From: Myxococcota bacterium
Lineage (GTDB): Bacteria; Myxococcota_A; Bradymonadia; UBA7976; UBA1532
Length of the DNA stretch: 42,981 nt
Direction of reading: 5' to 3'
Assembly: GCA_023150895.1 (NCBI GenBank)
Contig: JAKLJY010000061.1
Location: 1-42,981, forward strand
The notes below the pieces were generated by a model. The model ran no database searches and was not told the DNA's origin. It saw only the letters and a list, made by a program, of their open reading frames with translations. Positions 8,078 to 16,190 of this stretch are shown piece after piece. Made by a program: the position numbers and the translations under genes. Position 1 is the first letter of the stretch. Each line of letters begins with the position of its first letter.

Positions 8078-10915
8078 ATGCGCCTCTCGAATCGCCTGCG
8101 GGCGGCGTGGATGGCGGGGATGGTGCTGTCCGGCGCCGGGTGTGGCGACGAGGGCTCGACCTCGGCCGGACCGCCGACCCCGTCGGGAACCTGGACGACC
8201 CCCGGCGAGGCCCTCGAAGCGGCGTTGCTGTCCGTGTCGGGGACCTCGGCACAGGACGTCTGGGTCGTCGGTGCGGCGCCCGGGCCGGCGGCGGAGGGGC
8301 TCGTCGCTCACTGGGACGGCTCGGCCTGGACGCGCGTCGCCACCGGTCAGCGCGCCGACCTCTGGTGGGTGCACGCCCTCGACTCCGACCGCGTCTTCAT
8401 CGCCGGCGCCAACGCGACGATTCTCATCGGCGACGGCCGCACCTTCACGCGGCAGCGCGTGCCCGGTCGCGGGGCCGATACCGTCTTCGGGGTCTGGGCG
8501 GCGGCACCGGACGACGCGTGGGCCGTCGGCGGTCGGGCCGGCCGCGCCGGCTTCCTGTGGCACTACGACGGAGCGACCTGGCGAGACGTCCCCTTGCCGG
8601 ACGACACCCCGCTCGACGCCCGCGGCGAGCTCCCGGCCCTCTTCAAGGTCTGGGGCCGGGCCGCGGACGACGTCTACGCGGTCGGCGGCAACGGCCTCAT
8701 GCTTCACTTCGACGGGCGCACCTGGGCCGTCGTGCCCACGGACACGACCGAGACGCTCTTCACGGTTCACGGCAACGCGAACGAGACCCTGGTCGTCGGC
8801 GCCGGCGGCGGCGTCTTCGACGGGGCGGGACAACGGGTCGGACCCGCCGGGACGCCGCTGCTGCAGGGGGTTCACGTCACCCCGTCCGGCGAAGCCTGGT
8901 TGACGGGCGCGAACGGTGCGGTCTGGCGTCGCGACGCCGGCGGGCGGTTCGAGCGCGTCTTCACGGGGCTGTCGGTCACGCCGGCCTCGTTGCACGCGGT
9001 CTTCGCCGATGCCGCGGGGACGGTCTGGGCGGTGGGGGGCGGTGTGCTCACGCCGGCCCTCGACGCCGGGGTGCTCGTCCGACTCGGCGAAGAGGCCGTC
9101 GCGCCGCTCGAGGCGACCGTTCCGCCGCCGAAGCCCGAACCGACGTGCCCCGCCGACCGCATCGATCCCGTGCCCGAGGGGTCCATCGCCCGGCGCTGGA
9201 ACGAGCAACTGCTCGACGCCATCCGGCGGGACATCCCCAAGCCCGGCGTCCACGCCCGCAATCTCCTTCACGGCTCGGTGGCGATGTACGACGCGTGGGC
9301 GGCATTCGATCCGGTCGCCGACGGGGTCGTCTTCCGGGAGAAGGTCACGGTCGACCCGGCCGAGCTCGACGCCGAGCGTGACACGGCCCTGTCCTACGCC
9401 GCGGTCCAGGTGCTACGTCACCGGTACGCCGCGTCGGCAGACGGCCCGACCTCGCTCGAGTGCTTCGACGCGCTCCTGACGAAGCTCGGTCTCGACCCGG
9501 CGGACGAGCGAACCGATGGGACGGACGCGGTCGCCCTCGGGAACCGGATCGGCCGGGCCGTCGTCGACGCGTTCCACGACGACGGCGCCAACGAAGCCGA
9601 CGCCTACGCCGACACCACCGAGTACGCCTCCGTGAACCAGCCCCTGATCGTCGACCGGCCGGGCGCGGAGTGTGAAGACCCCAACGTCTGGCAGGAGCTC
9701 AACCTCGCGCAGGGCGAGACGCAGAACGGCATCATCGTCGAGGGCAAACAACAGTACATCGGCCCGAACTGGGGCTTCGTCCGGCCTTTCGCGCTACCGC
9801 CGGACGCGGACGGCGACGGGGTCCACGCCGACGTGGAGACCGTGCCGCGCCTGGACATCCCGGAAATGAACGACTGGGTGCTCGAGGTGATCCGCAAGAC
9901 GGCGGACCTCGACCCGGCGTCGGGGGTCGACATCGACATCTCGCCGGGGGCGTACGGCAACAACCCCATCGGGACGAACGACGGCGCGGGTCACCCCGAG
10001 AACCCGGTCACCGGGCGCCCGTACGCCCCGAACGTGGTCCCCCGGGGCGACTTCACCCGGGTCCTGGCGGAGTTCTGGGCGGACGGTCCGAAGTCCGAGA
10101 CGCCGCCGGGGCACTGGAACACCCTGGCGAACACCGTCTCGGACGCGCTCGACCGGCACGCGCCCTGGGGCGAGGAGACGGCGGTCCCCCGCCTGGATTG
10201 GGACGTTCAGCTCTACCTGGCCCTGAATGGTGCGGTGCACGACGCCGCGATCACGGCCTGGGGCATCAAGCGCAAGTACCTCGCGTCGCGGCCCATCACG
10301 CTGATCCGCTTCAAGGCGGGCCTCGGGCAGTCGTCGGACCCCGCGCTGCCGAGCTACGACCCCCTGGGACTACCGCTCGAAGACGGGCTCGTCGAGCTCG
10401 TCACCGCCGAATCGTCGGCCCCGGGCGAACGCCACCACCACCTGCGTTTCTGGCCGGGCGAGGTCGCCGTCCGCAGCTGGCTCGGCGAGCCGGGCGACCG
10501 CGCCGGCGAAATCGGCGGGGTCGGTTGGATTCGCGCCCGGGACTGGGTCCCGTACCAGCGCCGGACGTTCGTGACGCCGGCTTTCCCCGGACTCATCTCC
10601 GGACACAGCACGTTCAGCAGCGCCGGCGCCGCCGTGTTGACGGCGTTCACGGGCACCCCCTACTTCCCCGGCGGCCTGGGCGAGTTCGTCGCCCTTGCGG
10701 GCAAGTACCTCGTCTTCGAGGACGGCCCGAGCGTCGACGTGCGTCTCCAGTGGGCCACCTACCAGGACGCCGCCGATCAGGCCGGTCAGTCGCGTCTCTG
10801 GGGGGGCATCCACATCTGGCCGGACGACGGTCAGGGGCGCGTGCTCGGGCGCGGCGTCGGTGAAGCCGCGGCGGTGTTGGCCCGGGCGCACTTCGAGGGG
10901 ACGGCCACCCCCTGA
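8078..10915 (+). CDS. Lipoprotein with propeller and vanadium haloperoxidase-type domain
   Basis: A 945-residue protein. Residues 1-22 form a lipoprotein-like signal ending GAGC. Residues ~40-340 are propeller-type repeats with recurrent QDVWVVG, DDAWAVGG and DDVYAVGG strands. The C-terminal ~560 residues belong to the vanadium-dependent haloperoxidase/PAP2 superfamily. The vanadate-pocket pattern appears intact: Lys731-x6-Arg738, Ser-Gly-His843 (in LISGHSTFS), and Arg906-x5-His912 (RLWGGIHIW). This spacing is that of chloroperoxidase-type enzymes, which oxidise halides with peroxide; a phosphatase activity on the same fold cannot be excluded. GAGG at 8064-8067 is the ribosome-binding site, and an FNR-type box lies just upstream. 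The lipid anchor would hold it on the periplasmic or outer surface. Confidence 0.72.
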   Translation: MRLSNRLRAAWMAGMVLSGAGCGDEGSTSAGPPTPSGTWTTPGEALEAALLSVSGTSAQDVWVVGAAPGPAAEGLVAHWDGSAWTRVATGQRADLWWVHALDSDRVFIAGANATILIGDGRTFTRQRVPGRGADTVFGVWAAAPDDAWAVGGRAGRAGFLWHYDGATWRDVPLPDDTPLDARGELPALFKVWGRAADDVYAVGGNGLMLHFDGRTWAVVPTDTTETLFTVHGNANETLVVGAGGGVFDGAGQRVGPAGTPLLQGVHVTPSGEAWLTGANGAVWRRDAGGRFERVFTGLSVTPASLHAVFADAAGTVWAVGGGVLTPALDAGVLVRLGEEAVAPLEATVPPPKPEPTCPADRIDPVPEGSIARRWNEQLLDAIRRDIPKPGVHARNLLHGSVAMYDAWAAFDPVADGVVFREKVTVDPAELDAERDTALSYAAVQVLRHRYAASADGPTSLECFDALLTKLGLDPADERTDGTDAVALGNRIGRAVVDAFHDDGANEADAYADTTEYASVNQPLIVDRPGAECEDPNVWQELNLAQGETQNGIIVEGKQQYIGPNWGFVRPFALPPDADGDGVHADVETVPRLDIPEMNDWVLEVIRKTADLDPASGVDIDISPGAYGNNPIGTNDGAGHPENPVTGRPYAPNVVPRGDFTRVLAEFWADGPKSETPPGHWNTLANTVSDALDRHAPWGEETAVPRLDWDVQLYLALNGAVHDAAITAWGIKRKYLASRPITLIRFKAGLGQSSDPALPSYDPLGLPLEDGLVELVTAESSAPGERHHHLRFWPGEVAVRSWLGEPGDRAGEIGGVGWIRARDWVPYQRRTFVTPAFPGLISGHSTFSSAGAAVLTAFTGTPYFPGGLGEFVALAGKYLVFEDGPSVDVRLQWATYQDAADQAGQSRLWGGIHIWPDDGQGRVLGRGVGEAAAVLARAHFEGTATP

Positions 10916-10972
10916 GCGCCGGTTGAAACCCGCCCCCCGGCGCCGTACCCTGCGCCGCATGCGGGGCGACCG

Positions 10973-11521
10973 ATGAGAGCGAAGATCTGGATCGCGGCGG
11001 CGCTTTGGTCGGCCGCGGCGACCGCGCGCGCACACGAGGGAGAAACGCAACGGGTCCTGCGCGCATCGGCACGCGTCGCGGCGGACGGACGCCTCGCCCT
11101 CGACGTCCTCGTCGCGCTCTCGCTCGCACGGACCCCGTCGATGCTGGCGATCGCGCAGCTCGACCTGAACCACGACGGGCGGTTCGACGCGCTCGAGACG
11201 GCGCTGGCCGAGGCGGCGCTGGGCGACCGGCCCGATCACGATCTGGTCGTCGCGCTCGACGGCCGGCCCGTCCGTCCGACGGAACGGACCGTCGCCGTTC
11301 AACTCGACGCGCAGGGCAACCACGTCTCGGTGGCGGTCCTTTCGACCTACAGCGCCCCGGGTCCGGCCCGGTTCGCGGTCTCCCTCGGCGAGGCCCTGGC
11401 GGAGCCTCCGCTCGTCGTTTCTCCCGGACCCGATGTTCGCATCGAAGGGGCCGCGGCCCCGCTCACCTGCGCGGCGCTCGGCACGCCGTGCGTCTTCATC
11501 TTGTCTCGCGCCACGCCCTGA
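10973..11521 (+). CDS. Small secreted EF-hand protein of unknown function
   Basis: The 182-residue product has a clear signal peptide (MRAKIWIAAALWSAAATARA) and begins the mature part with HEGETQ. Residues 64-75 form a textbook EF-hand loop (DLNHDGRFDALE, with D64, N66, D68, D72 and E75 in the calcium-ligand positions), but only one such loop is visible. The rest looks like a beta-sandwich. I do not recognise the family; a calcium-stabilised periplasmic protein is the safest description. GGGG at 10963-10966 may serve as ribosome-binding site. A 5-codon frame (10959-10976) overlaps the start codon and is probably chance. The gene follows the haloperoxidase-like gene by 57 bp and precedes the CHAT gene by 59 bp. 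Confidence 0.6.
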   Translation: MRAKIWIAAALWSAAATARAHEGETQRVLRASARVAADGRLALDVLVALSLARTPSMLAIAQLDLNHDGRFDALETALAEAALGDRPDHDLVVALDGRPVRPTERTVAVQLDAQGNHVSVAVLSTYSAPGPARFAVSLGEALAEPPLVVSPGPDVRIEGAAAPLTCAALGTPCVFILSRATP

Positions 11522-11580
11522 AGGCGCCGTCGGACGATTTCGCGCAAACGGTAAGCGTGGCCTTCGTCCTGGAGATCCCG

Positions 11581-14106
11581 ATGCTCACCTGGCAAAAACC
11601 CCGGAGATTCGTGGGGCACGCGCTCGGCGCCGTGCTCGCCTGCATGCTGACGCCCGCGGGAGCCACGGCTGAATCCCTGGTGGATCGCGTCGATGCCGAG
11701 GTCACCGCCGGTCGCTTCGAGGCGGCCGAGGCCTTGATCGCCGCGTCGCTCCCGGAGGCAAAGGGGCTCGTTGCCCAAGAGCTCGGCGTCGAGCGAGCGA
11801 ACCTGCTCCGGCGTCGGGGCCGGATGGGCGAGGCGGCGGCCGCCCTCGATGCGCTCTTGCCCGCGCTGGCGGGGGGCGGTCCGGCGGCCGCCGTGACCTA
11901 CGCTCGGGCGCTCCGCGTCCGGGCGCGCGTCGCCATCGAGAACGACGACACCACGGACGACGCTGCCGCCTCCGGGCTCCTGAAGAAGGCCATCGCCGTC
12001 TCGGAGGCCTCCGGTCGGGACGCCGCCGGACGCGATGCGGCGCGCTTCACGCTGGCGGGATTGCTCTGGCGAACCGATGACGTCCTCGGCGGGTATGCCG
12101 CTTACGCCGCCGTTCTCGAGGCCGCCTCGGCCCGCAAAGACACCGAACTCGAAGCCCGGACCCTCTCGGCGATGGGGCGCTGTCTCGTGTCGGCCGGGCG
12201 GCCCGATCTCGCCCTCGGCCTCCTCGAACAGGCCGTCTCGCTGCTCGAGGCACTGCCGTCGCCGGTGGCGCTCATCCACGCGCGCGCGCGCCTCGCCGGC
12301 GTGCTCTCGCGCCTGGGGCGGGCGGCCGACGCCCGACGCGAGCTCAAAGCGGCGCTGGCCGCCGGGGTCGATCTCGGTCTGAACGAGTGGCTTCAGGTCA
12401 CGGCACAGCGGGCCCGCGTCGAGCTCGATCAGCGGGCGCCGGCGGCGGCTCTTCAGATTGCCCGCGCCGCCTGGAACGACCCCCGGCTGGCCGAAGCCGG
12501 CGGAGCGAAGACGGAGATTGGGCTCCTGCTCGTCGAGGCCACGGTCGAGCTCGGGCGTTACCGCGAGGCCCGGCGGCTCCTCGACCCGTTGCCGGAGCCC
12601 GTCGCCCCGAGTGATCGCCAGCGCCGTCACCTGTTGATGGCCCGGGTGCATGATGCGCTCGGGGCCCGCGGGCCTGCGCGGGCGGCCTACGCGGCGGCGC
12701 TGGCCATGCACGGCGCCGCCTGGCGCGAGGCCTCGATGGGGATCCTCGCCCACTTCAACGACATCGCCGAGGTGCAGACGCCGGCGCGGCGACTCGTGGA
12801 ACTCTATCTGGCCGACGGGCAGAGCGCCGCGGCGCTGGCTCTGGTCGAGCAGGTCCGTGCGCGCGCCACCTCGATCGCGGTCGCCGAGCTGACCCGTCGC
12901 GTCACGACGGTCACGCCCGAGTCCACGTCCGCCGCCTCGGCCGGCGCCGCGCATCTGGCGCGACTCGGGCACCTGATGTCCCGGGTGGAGGCCCGCCGCA
13001 CGGGCCCTGCGGTCGAACCGCCCACGCTGCACATGCCGCCCGGCACGGCCGCGCTCGTGATGTACGAGTCCGGTGCGCAGGTGCACCTCTTCTGGGTCGA
13101 AGGGCCAAACGTCCGGCACGCGGTGTCTCCGCTGGACGTCGTCCGGTTGCGGCAGGTCTCGGCGCAGTTGACCGCGAGCATGCAGCGCCTCGCTTCGGGT
13201 TGGACGGGCCCGGCCGACCGCCTCGGGGCGGCGCTCTTCGGGCCGTTCAAGGCCGAGCTGACCGCGCTCCGGGCCGCCGGTGGGACGCTGGCCATCGTGC
13301 CGCACGGGTTCCTGCACGCCGTCCCCTTCGCGGCGACGCGCCTGGACGCCACGCCGCTCCTCGATCTGGTCGCTACGTTCGAGGCGCCGAGCGTCCACCT
13401 CGCCCGTGCGGCCCTCGAGGCCCCCGCCGTTCGTCCGGGCCCGATGCTGATCGTCGCCGCAGGGGACAAGGCGAACGGCCCGCTGCCCGGCGCGCGCCTG
13501 GAAGCCGCGGCGCTCGGTGCGTCGCTGCCCGCGCGGGTGCTCGAGGCGGACGCCGCGACGGTCCCCGCGTTCCTCAGCGCGCTGCCCGAGGCCGGGCGCG
13601 TTCACCTCGCCGTTCACGGGTTCCGCGCCCGGGACGGGCAGCCCGGATACCTGCAGCTCGCCCCGGATGCCGCCACCCGTGCCGACGGCCGCCTCGACGC
13701 CCTGACGGTGCTCGGTCTCGACCTCCGCGGTGCCGAGGTCTTCCTGAGCGCGTGTGAAACGGCGTTGGGCGAACAGTCCCTGGCGGACGACTACCTGACT
13801 GTCCTCGACCGGGCCTTTCTGATCGCCGGCGCTCGGGCGGTCGTCTCGACGAAGTGGGCCATCGACGACGACGCCACGCGGACGCTGGCGTTCGCCTACT
13901 ACGAGGCCCTGCCGTCCCAGGGGCCCCTGCGCGCGTTGATCACCGCGCAGAAGGCGCTGCGCGACGCAAAGGACGACGAGGGGACCGCGGGCCCGCTGGC
14001 GCAGCGCGGTACCCGAGGGTTGCGCGCCGTTCCCGGCGGACCCGGCACGCTGCGCGCCCACCCCTACTATTGGAGCGGGTTCAAGCTGATGGGGGCAATC
14101 CGCTGA
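11581..14106 (+). CDS. Secreted TPR-CHAT domain protein
   Basis: The 841-residue product starts at the ATG at 11581, preceded by GGAG with a 6-bp spacer. A signal peptide (RRFVGHALGAVLACMLTPAGATA) follows. Residues ~30-450 are alpha-helical repeats of TPR type (FEAAEALIAASLPEAKG, GRYREARRLLDPLP). The C-terminal ~250 residues are a CHAT (caspase HetF-associated with TPR) domain. The predicted catalytic pair is His679 in HLAVHGF and Cys725 in LSACET, and the conserved GARAVVSTKWAIDD and AQKALRDAK segments follow. CHAT proteins are clan CD cysteine proteases or protease-like regulators, usually cytosolic; a periplasmic location is less common. The substrate is unknown. Confidence 0.8.
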   Translation: MLTWQKPRRFVGHALGAVLACMLTPAGATAESLVDRVDAEVTAGRFEAAEALIAASLPEAKGLVAQELGVERANLLRRRGRMGEAAAALDALLPALAGGGPAAAVTYARALRVRARVAIENDDTTDDAAASGLLKKAIAVSEASGRDAAGRDAARFTLAGLLWRTDDVLGGYAAYAAVLEAASARKDTELEARTLSAMGRCLVSAGRPDLALGLLEQAVSLLEALPSPVALIHARARLAGVLSRLGRAADARRELKAALAAGVDLGLNEWLQVTAQRARVELDQRAPAAALQIARAAWNDPRLAEAGGAKTEIGLLLVEATVELGRYREARRLLDPLPEPVAPSDRQRRHLLMARVHDALGARGPARAAYAAALAMHGAAWREASMGILAHFNDIAEVQTPARRLVELYLADGQSAAALALVEQVRARATSIAVAELTRRVTTVTPESTSAASAGAAHLARLGHLMSRVEARRTGPAVEPPTLHMPPGTAALVMYESGAQVHLFWVEGPNVRHAVSPLDVVRLRQVSAQLTASMQRLASGWTGPADRLGAALFGPFKAELTALRAAGGTLAIVPHGFLHAVPFAATRLDATPLLDLVATFEAPSVHLARAALEAPAVRPGPMLIVAAGDKANGPLPGARLEAAALGASLPARVLEADAATVPAFLSALPEAGRVHLAVHGFRARDGQPGYLQLAPDAATRADGRLDALTVLGLDLRGAEVFLSACETALGEQSLADDYLTVLDRAFLIAGARAVVSTKWAIDDDATRTLAFAYYEALPSQGPLRALITAQKALRDAKDDEGTAGPLAQRGTRGLRAVPGGPGTLRAHPYYWSGFKLMGAIR

Positions 14107-14150
14107 ACGCGCCCGCCCCATGGCCCGACCCTCCGTCACTTCGGGTGAAA

Positions 14151-14212
14151 CCGGGCCGGATTCGGCCCGGCGACGCGAGACGTTGACCAGACCGGGCCCG
14201 ATGGTCGGGCCC
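14151..14212. repeat. Two GC-rich hairpins between the CHAT gene and the next gene
   Basis: Two perfect inverted repeats lie in the 147-bp gap: CCGGGCCG/CGGCCCGG (14151-14170, 4-base loop) and GGGCCCGA/TCGGGCCC (14194-14212, 3-base loop). Neither is followed by a T-run, so they are not standard intrinsic terminators, but they could slow transcription or protect the upstream mRNA end. Confidence 0.4.
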
Positions 14213-14253
14213 CCGCAAGCTCGCTGCGATCAGGCGGGCAAAGGGAGTGAGCG

Positions 14254-15036
14254 ATGAAAACGAGGGCAGGGTTGGTGATGGTCGAGGGTCCTTGGGCGGG
14301 CGCGGTGGGATCGCCCTGGGGTCCCAATGGTCCGACGGATCCGGACGATCCCGAGGCGTACTTCGCGAGCGTCCCCACGACGCGGGACACGCCGCAGCCG
14401 TATCGGACGTCGGCCGGCGGGGCGACGGTGACGTACCTGGCCATGCGCGTCCTCAGCAAGAACGCGTCGGTCAAGACACACCAGCCGCAGTACTGGAACA
14501 ACAAGGTCGCGGTGAACAACGCGACCGACTCGCTGACCGCGCCGTGGCTCGTGTCGACGTACTTCTTCGGGACGCGGACCATCGGCTCCTACGGCACCTA
14601 CACCCAGGGCTACTCGGTCCTGCGCTCGTCACCGGATGGCTCCGAGCCCTACGCCATCTACCGCGAGAAGAGCGCCGTCGACAGCACCTACAGCTACGCG
14701 CCGCTCAACTCGCCGGCGTCCGTGATCACCTCGTCGCCGGTCGTCACGGTCACGTCGATCACCGATACGGGCACCGGGGCGTCGATCTCGGTGAGCTTCA
14801 GTTCGACGGTCCCGAGCGGGTATTACCTCGTCGTGCTGCCCAACACGCTGAGCGCGAGCCACGCGTATGCCGATCAGGGGGTCGCCGTCTCGGTGGGCGG
14901 TCTGACCAGCAAGACGCAATCGATCCCCGTCGTCACGGGGTCGACGCTCTACGCGTTCCTCGTGGACGGCAATCCCAACACCAGCGGCTCCGCCCTGCCT
15001 GCGGTGAAGAGCAACGTGGCCTGGGGCAGCGTCTGA
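14254..15036 (+). CDS. Ser/Thr-rich protein of unknown function
   Basis: The 260-residue product has a good ribosome-binding site (GGGAG, 14243-14247, 6-bp spacer). No signal peptide or membrane span is evident. The N-terminus is Gly/Pro-rich (GPWAGAVGSPWGPNGPTDPD). The middle is rich in Tyr, Ser, Thr and Asn, and the C-terminal ~100 residues look like a beta-sandwich (SITDTGTGASISVSFSSTVP). The composition stands out from the Ala/Arg/Leu-rich neighbours and resembles extracellular or structural beta proteins. I do not recognise a family. The subtilase gene begins 2 bp after its stop, so the two are almost surely co-transcribed. It may be a substrate or partner of that protease, but this is inference only. 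Confidence 0.6.
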   Translation: MKTRAGLVMVEGPWAGAVGSPWGPNGPTDPDDPEAYFASVPTTRDTPQPYRTSAGGATVTYLAMRVLSKNASVKTHQPQYWNNKVAVNNATDSLTAPWLVSTYFFGTRTIGSYGTYTQGYSVLRSSPDGSEPYAIYREKSAVDSTYSYAPLNSPASVITSSPVVTVTSITDTGTGASISVSFSSTVPSGYYLVVLPNTLSASHAYADQGVAVSVGGLTSKTQSIPVVTGSTLYAFLVDGNPNTSGSALPAVKSNVAWGSV

Positions 15037-15038
15037 CG

Positions 15039-16121
15039 TTGCCCCCGCGCGGTGCGGTTGCGGCCCGCCACCCGGCACCGGACGGGCTCGGCCTCGGCGC
15101 GGTGTCGGCCTTCGGGTTCCGGGGGGCGGGGGTCCGGGTGGTCATCGTCGATGGCGGTGGCGTGCACGCTCACCGGGACCTGCCCCGCATCCCCTGTGTG
15201 GTCGGGGTCCCCACCGGCCCCGAGCCGGGGCACGGCGTTGCCGTTGCGGGCGTGCTCGTCGGGCCGCGGGGCCTTTGCCCGGCGGCGTCCGTCTCGTTCG
15301 CTTCGCCCTGGCACCTCGAGCCGGCGATGGCCGCACGCTGGCGCCGGCGCGGATGCCGCTGCGGCTCGGTCTGCCCTCGGTGCGCGGACCGATGCGCCCG
15401 ATTCGTATCGCGGGTGGTCGCGCGTGCCGGCGCCCATCGCGGGATCGTGCAGTGCGATGTGTCGCTGACGCTCACTTCGCTCCTGACGGTCGAGGATCTC
15501 GGCCCGCCCCACGGGGGCCCCCTGCGCCGGGGCGATGTCGTGCTCCTCGAGCTTCAATCCCCGGGCGGGCCCGTAGAGCTCGAGCCGGGGGTCTCGTCGG
15601 CGGTCGCCGCGCTGACGGCGCGGGGCGCCATCGTCGTCGAGGCGGCCGGAAACGCCCCCCTCGACCTCGACGTGTTGCCGGCGTCGCCCCTCGGGGACTC
15701 CGCGGCGATTCGGGTGGGGGCGGCGGCGGCACGTCCGGGCCCCGGGGGCAGTCGATCGGTCCGGATGGCCTCGGGCGCCGGGCCGTTCGCCACCGGTGCC
15801 CGTGTCGATCTTCATGCGGCGGGCGAGGGCGTGCCGACACTCGGGGGCGGACCCGGCCGCCGCGACGCTCGCGGGCGCTTCGACGCCTTCGGAGGCACTT
15901 CGGCCGCCGCCGCGCAGGTGGCGGCGCTGATTGCCGTGCTCCTGAGCGCGCGTCCCGCGTCGACACCCCCCCTCGACGGTCCGGCGATGCGGCGGCTGCT
16001 CGTCGAGACTGCCGGCGCTGCGGCCCACGATCCGCGCCACCCCCACCGGCCGAGGCCCGAGCTCGTGGGTCGCTGGCCCGATGCGGCCGCCGCGCTCGCC
16101 CGATTGCGGGAGACCGGATAA
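15039..16121 (+). CDS. Subtilisin-like (S8) serine protease with Cys-rich insert
   Basis: The subtilase triad motifs are in order: Asp in VVIVDGGG, His in GHGVAVAGV, the oxyanion Asn in VEAAGNAP, and Ser in FGGTSAAAA. LRRGDVVLLELQ resembles the strand before the oxyanion region in a myxobacterial S8 group. The start is uncertain: TTG at 15039, 2 bp after the previous stop, is the most natural, and a GTG at 15102 would cut into the fold. No signal peptide is visible, which suggests a cytosolic processing enzyme. Between the His and Asn motifs is an Arg-rich insert with six Cys in 14 residues (15354-15395, pattern CxC-x3-CxxC-x3-C) unlike ordinary subtilases. It could be a metal-binding element or the product of a local frame disturbance, although the frame keeps high GC at third codon positions. 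Confidence 0.68.
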   Translation: MPPRGAVAARHPAPDGLGLGAVSAFGFRGAGVRVVIVDGGGVHAHRDLPRIPCVVGVPTGPEPGHGVAVAGVLVGPRGLCPAASVSFASPWHLEPAMAARWRRRGCRCGSVCPRCADRCARFVSRVVARAGAHRGIVQCDVSLTLTSLLTVEDLGPPHGGPLRRGDVVLLELQSPGGPVELEPGVSSAVAALTARGAIVVEAAGNAPLDLDVLPASPLGDSAAIRVGAAAARPGPGGSRSVRMASGAGPFATGARVDLHAAGEGVPTLGGGPGRRDARGRFDAFGGTSAAAAQVAALIAVLLSARPASTPPLDGPAMRRLLVETAGAAAHDPRHPHRPRPELVGRWPDAAAALARLRETG

Positions 16122-16190
16122 TCCCGGGGAAATCGGTTAGGGTCCGCCGCGCATCTCGTTGCATCTCGTCGACTGCGAGCGCCTTTCGTC

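Noticed and set aside
7905-8252. N-terminal extension of the cytochrome open frame
   Set aside because: It is Arg/Pro-rich, crosses the predicted promoter and FNR box, and runs into the opposite gene; the signal peptide fits a start at 7904 or 7895.
10959-10976. Five-codon leader peptide overlapping the EF-hand gene
   Set aside because: No ribosome-binding site, no regulatory codons and no attenuator; a chance ATG is more likely.
11347-14139. 930-codon open frame antisense to the CHAT gene
   Set aside because: Its translation is Arg/Gly/Glu-rich without domains, and the sense frame has signal peptide, TPR and CHAT motifs. Long antisense frames are expected at this GC content; similar ones at 38050-39972, 39599-41638, 21280-23367 and 6660-8903 were dropped for the same reason.
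14151-14212. Intrinsic terminators after the CHAT gene
   Set aside because: The stems are perfect but no T-run follows on either strand.
15300-15500. Frameshift making the subtilase a pseudogene
   Set aside because: The frame stays open, keeps higher GC at third positions than the alternatives, and the catalytic motifs before and after are in the same frame; kept as a finding, not as a pseudogene call.
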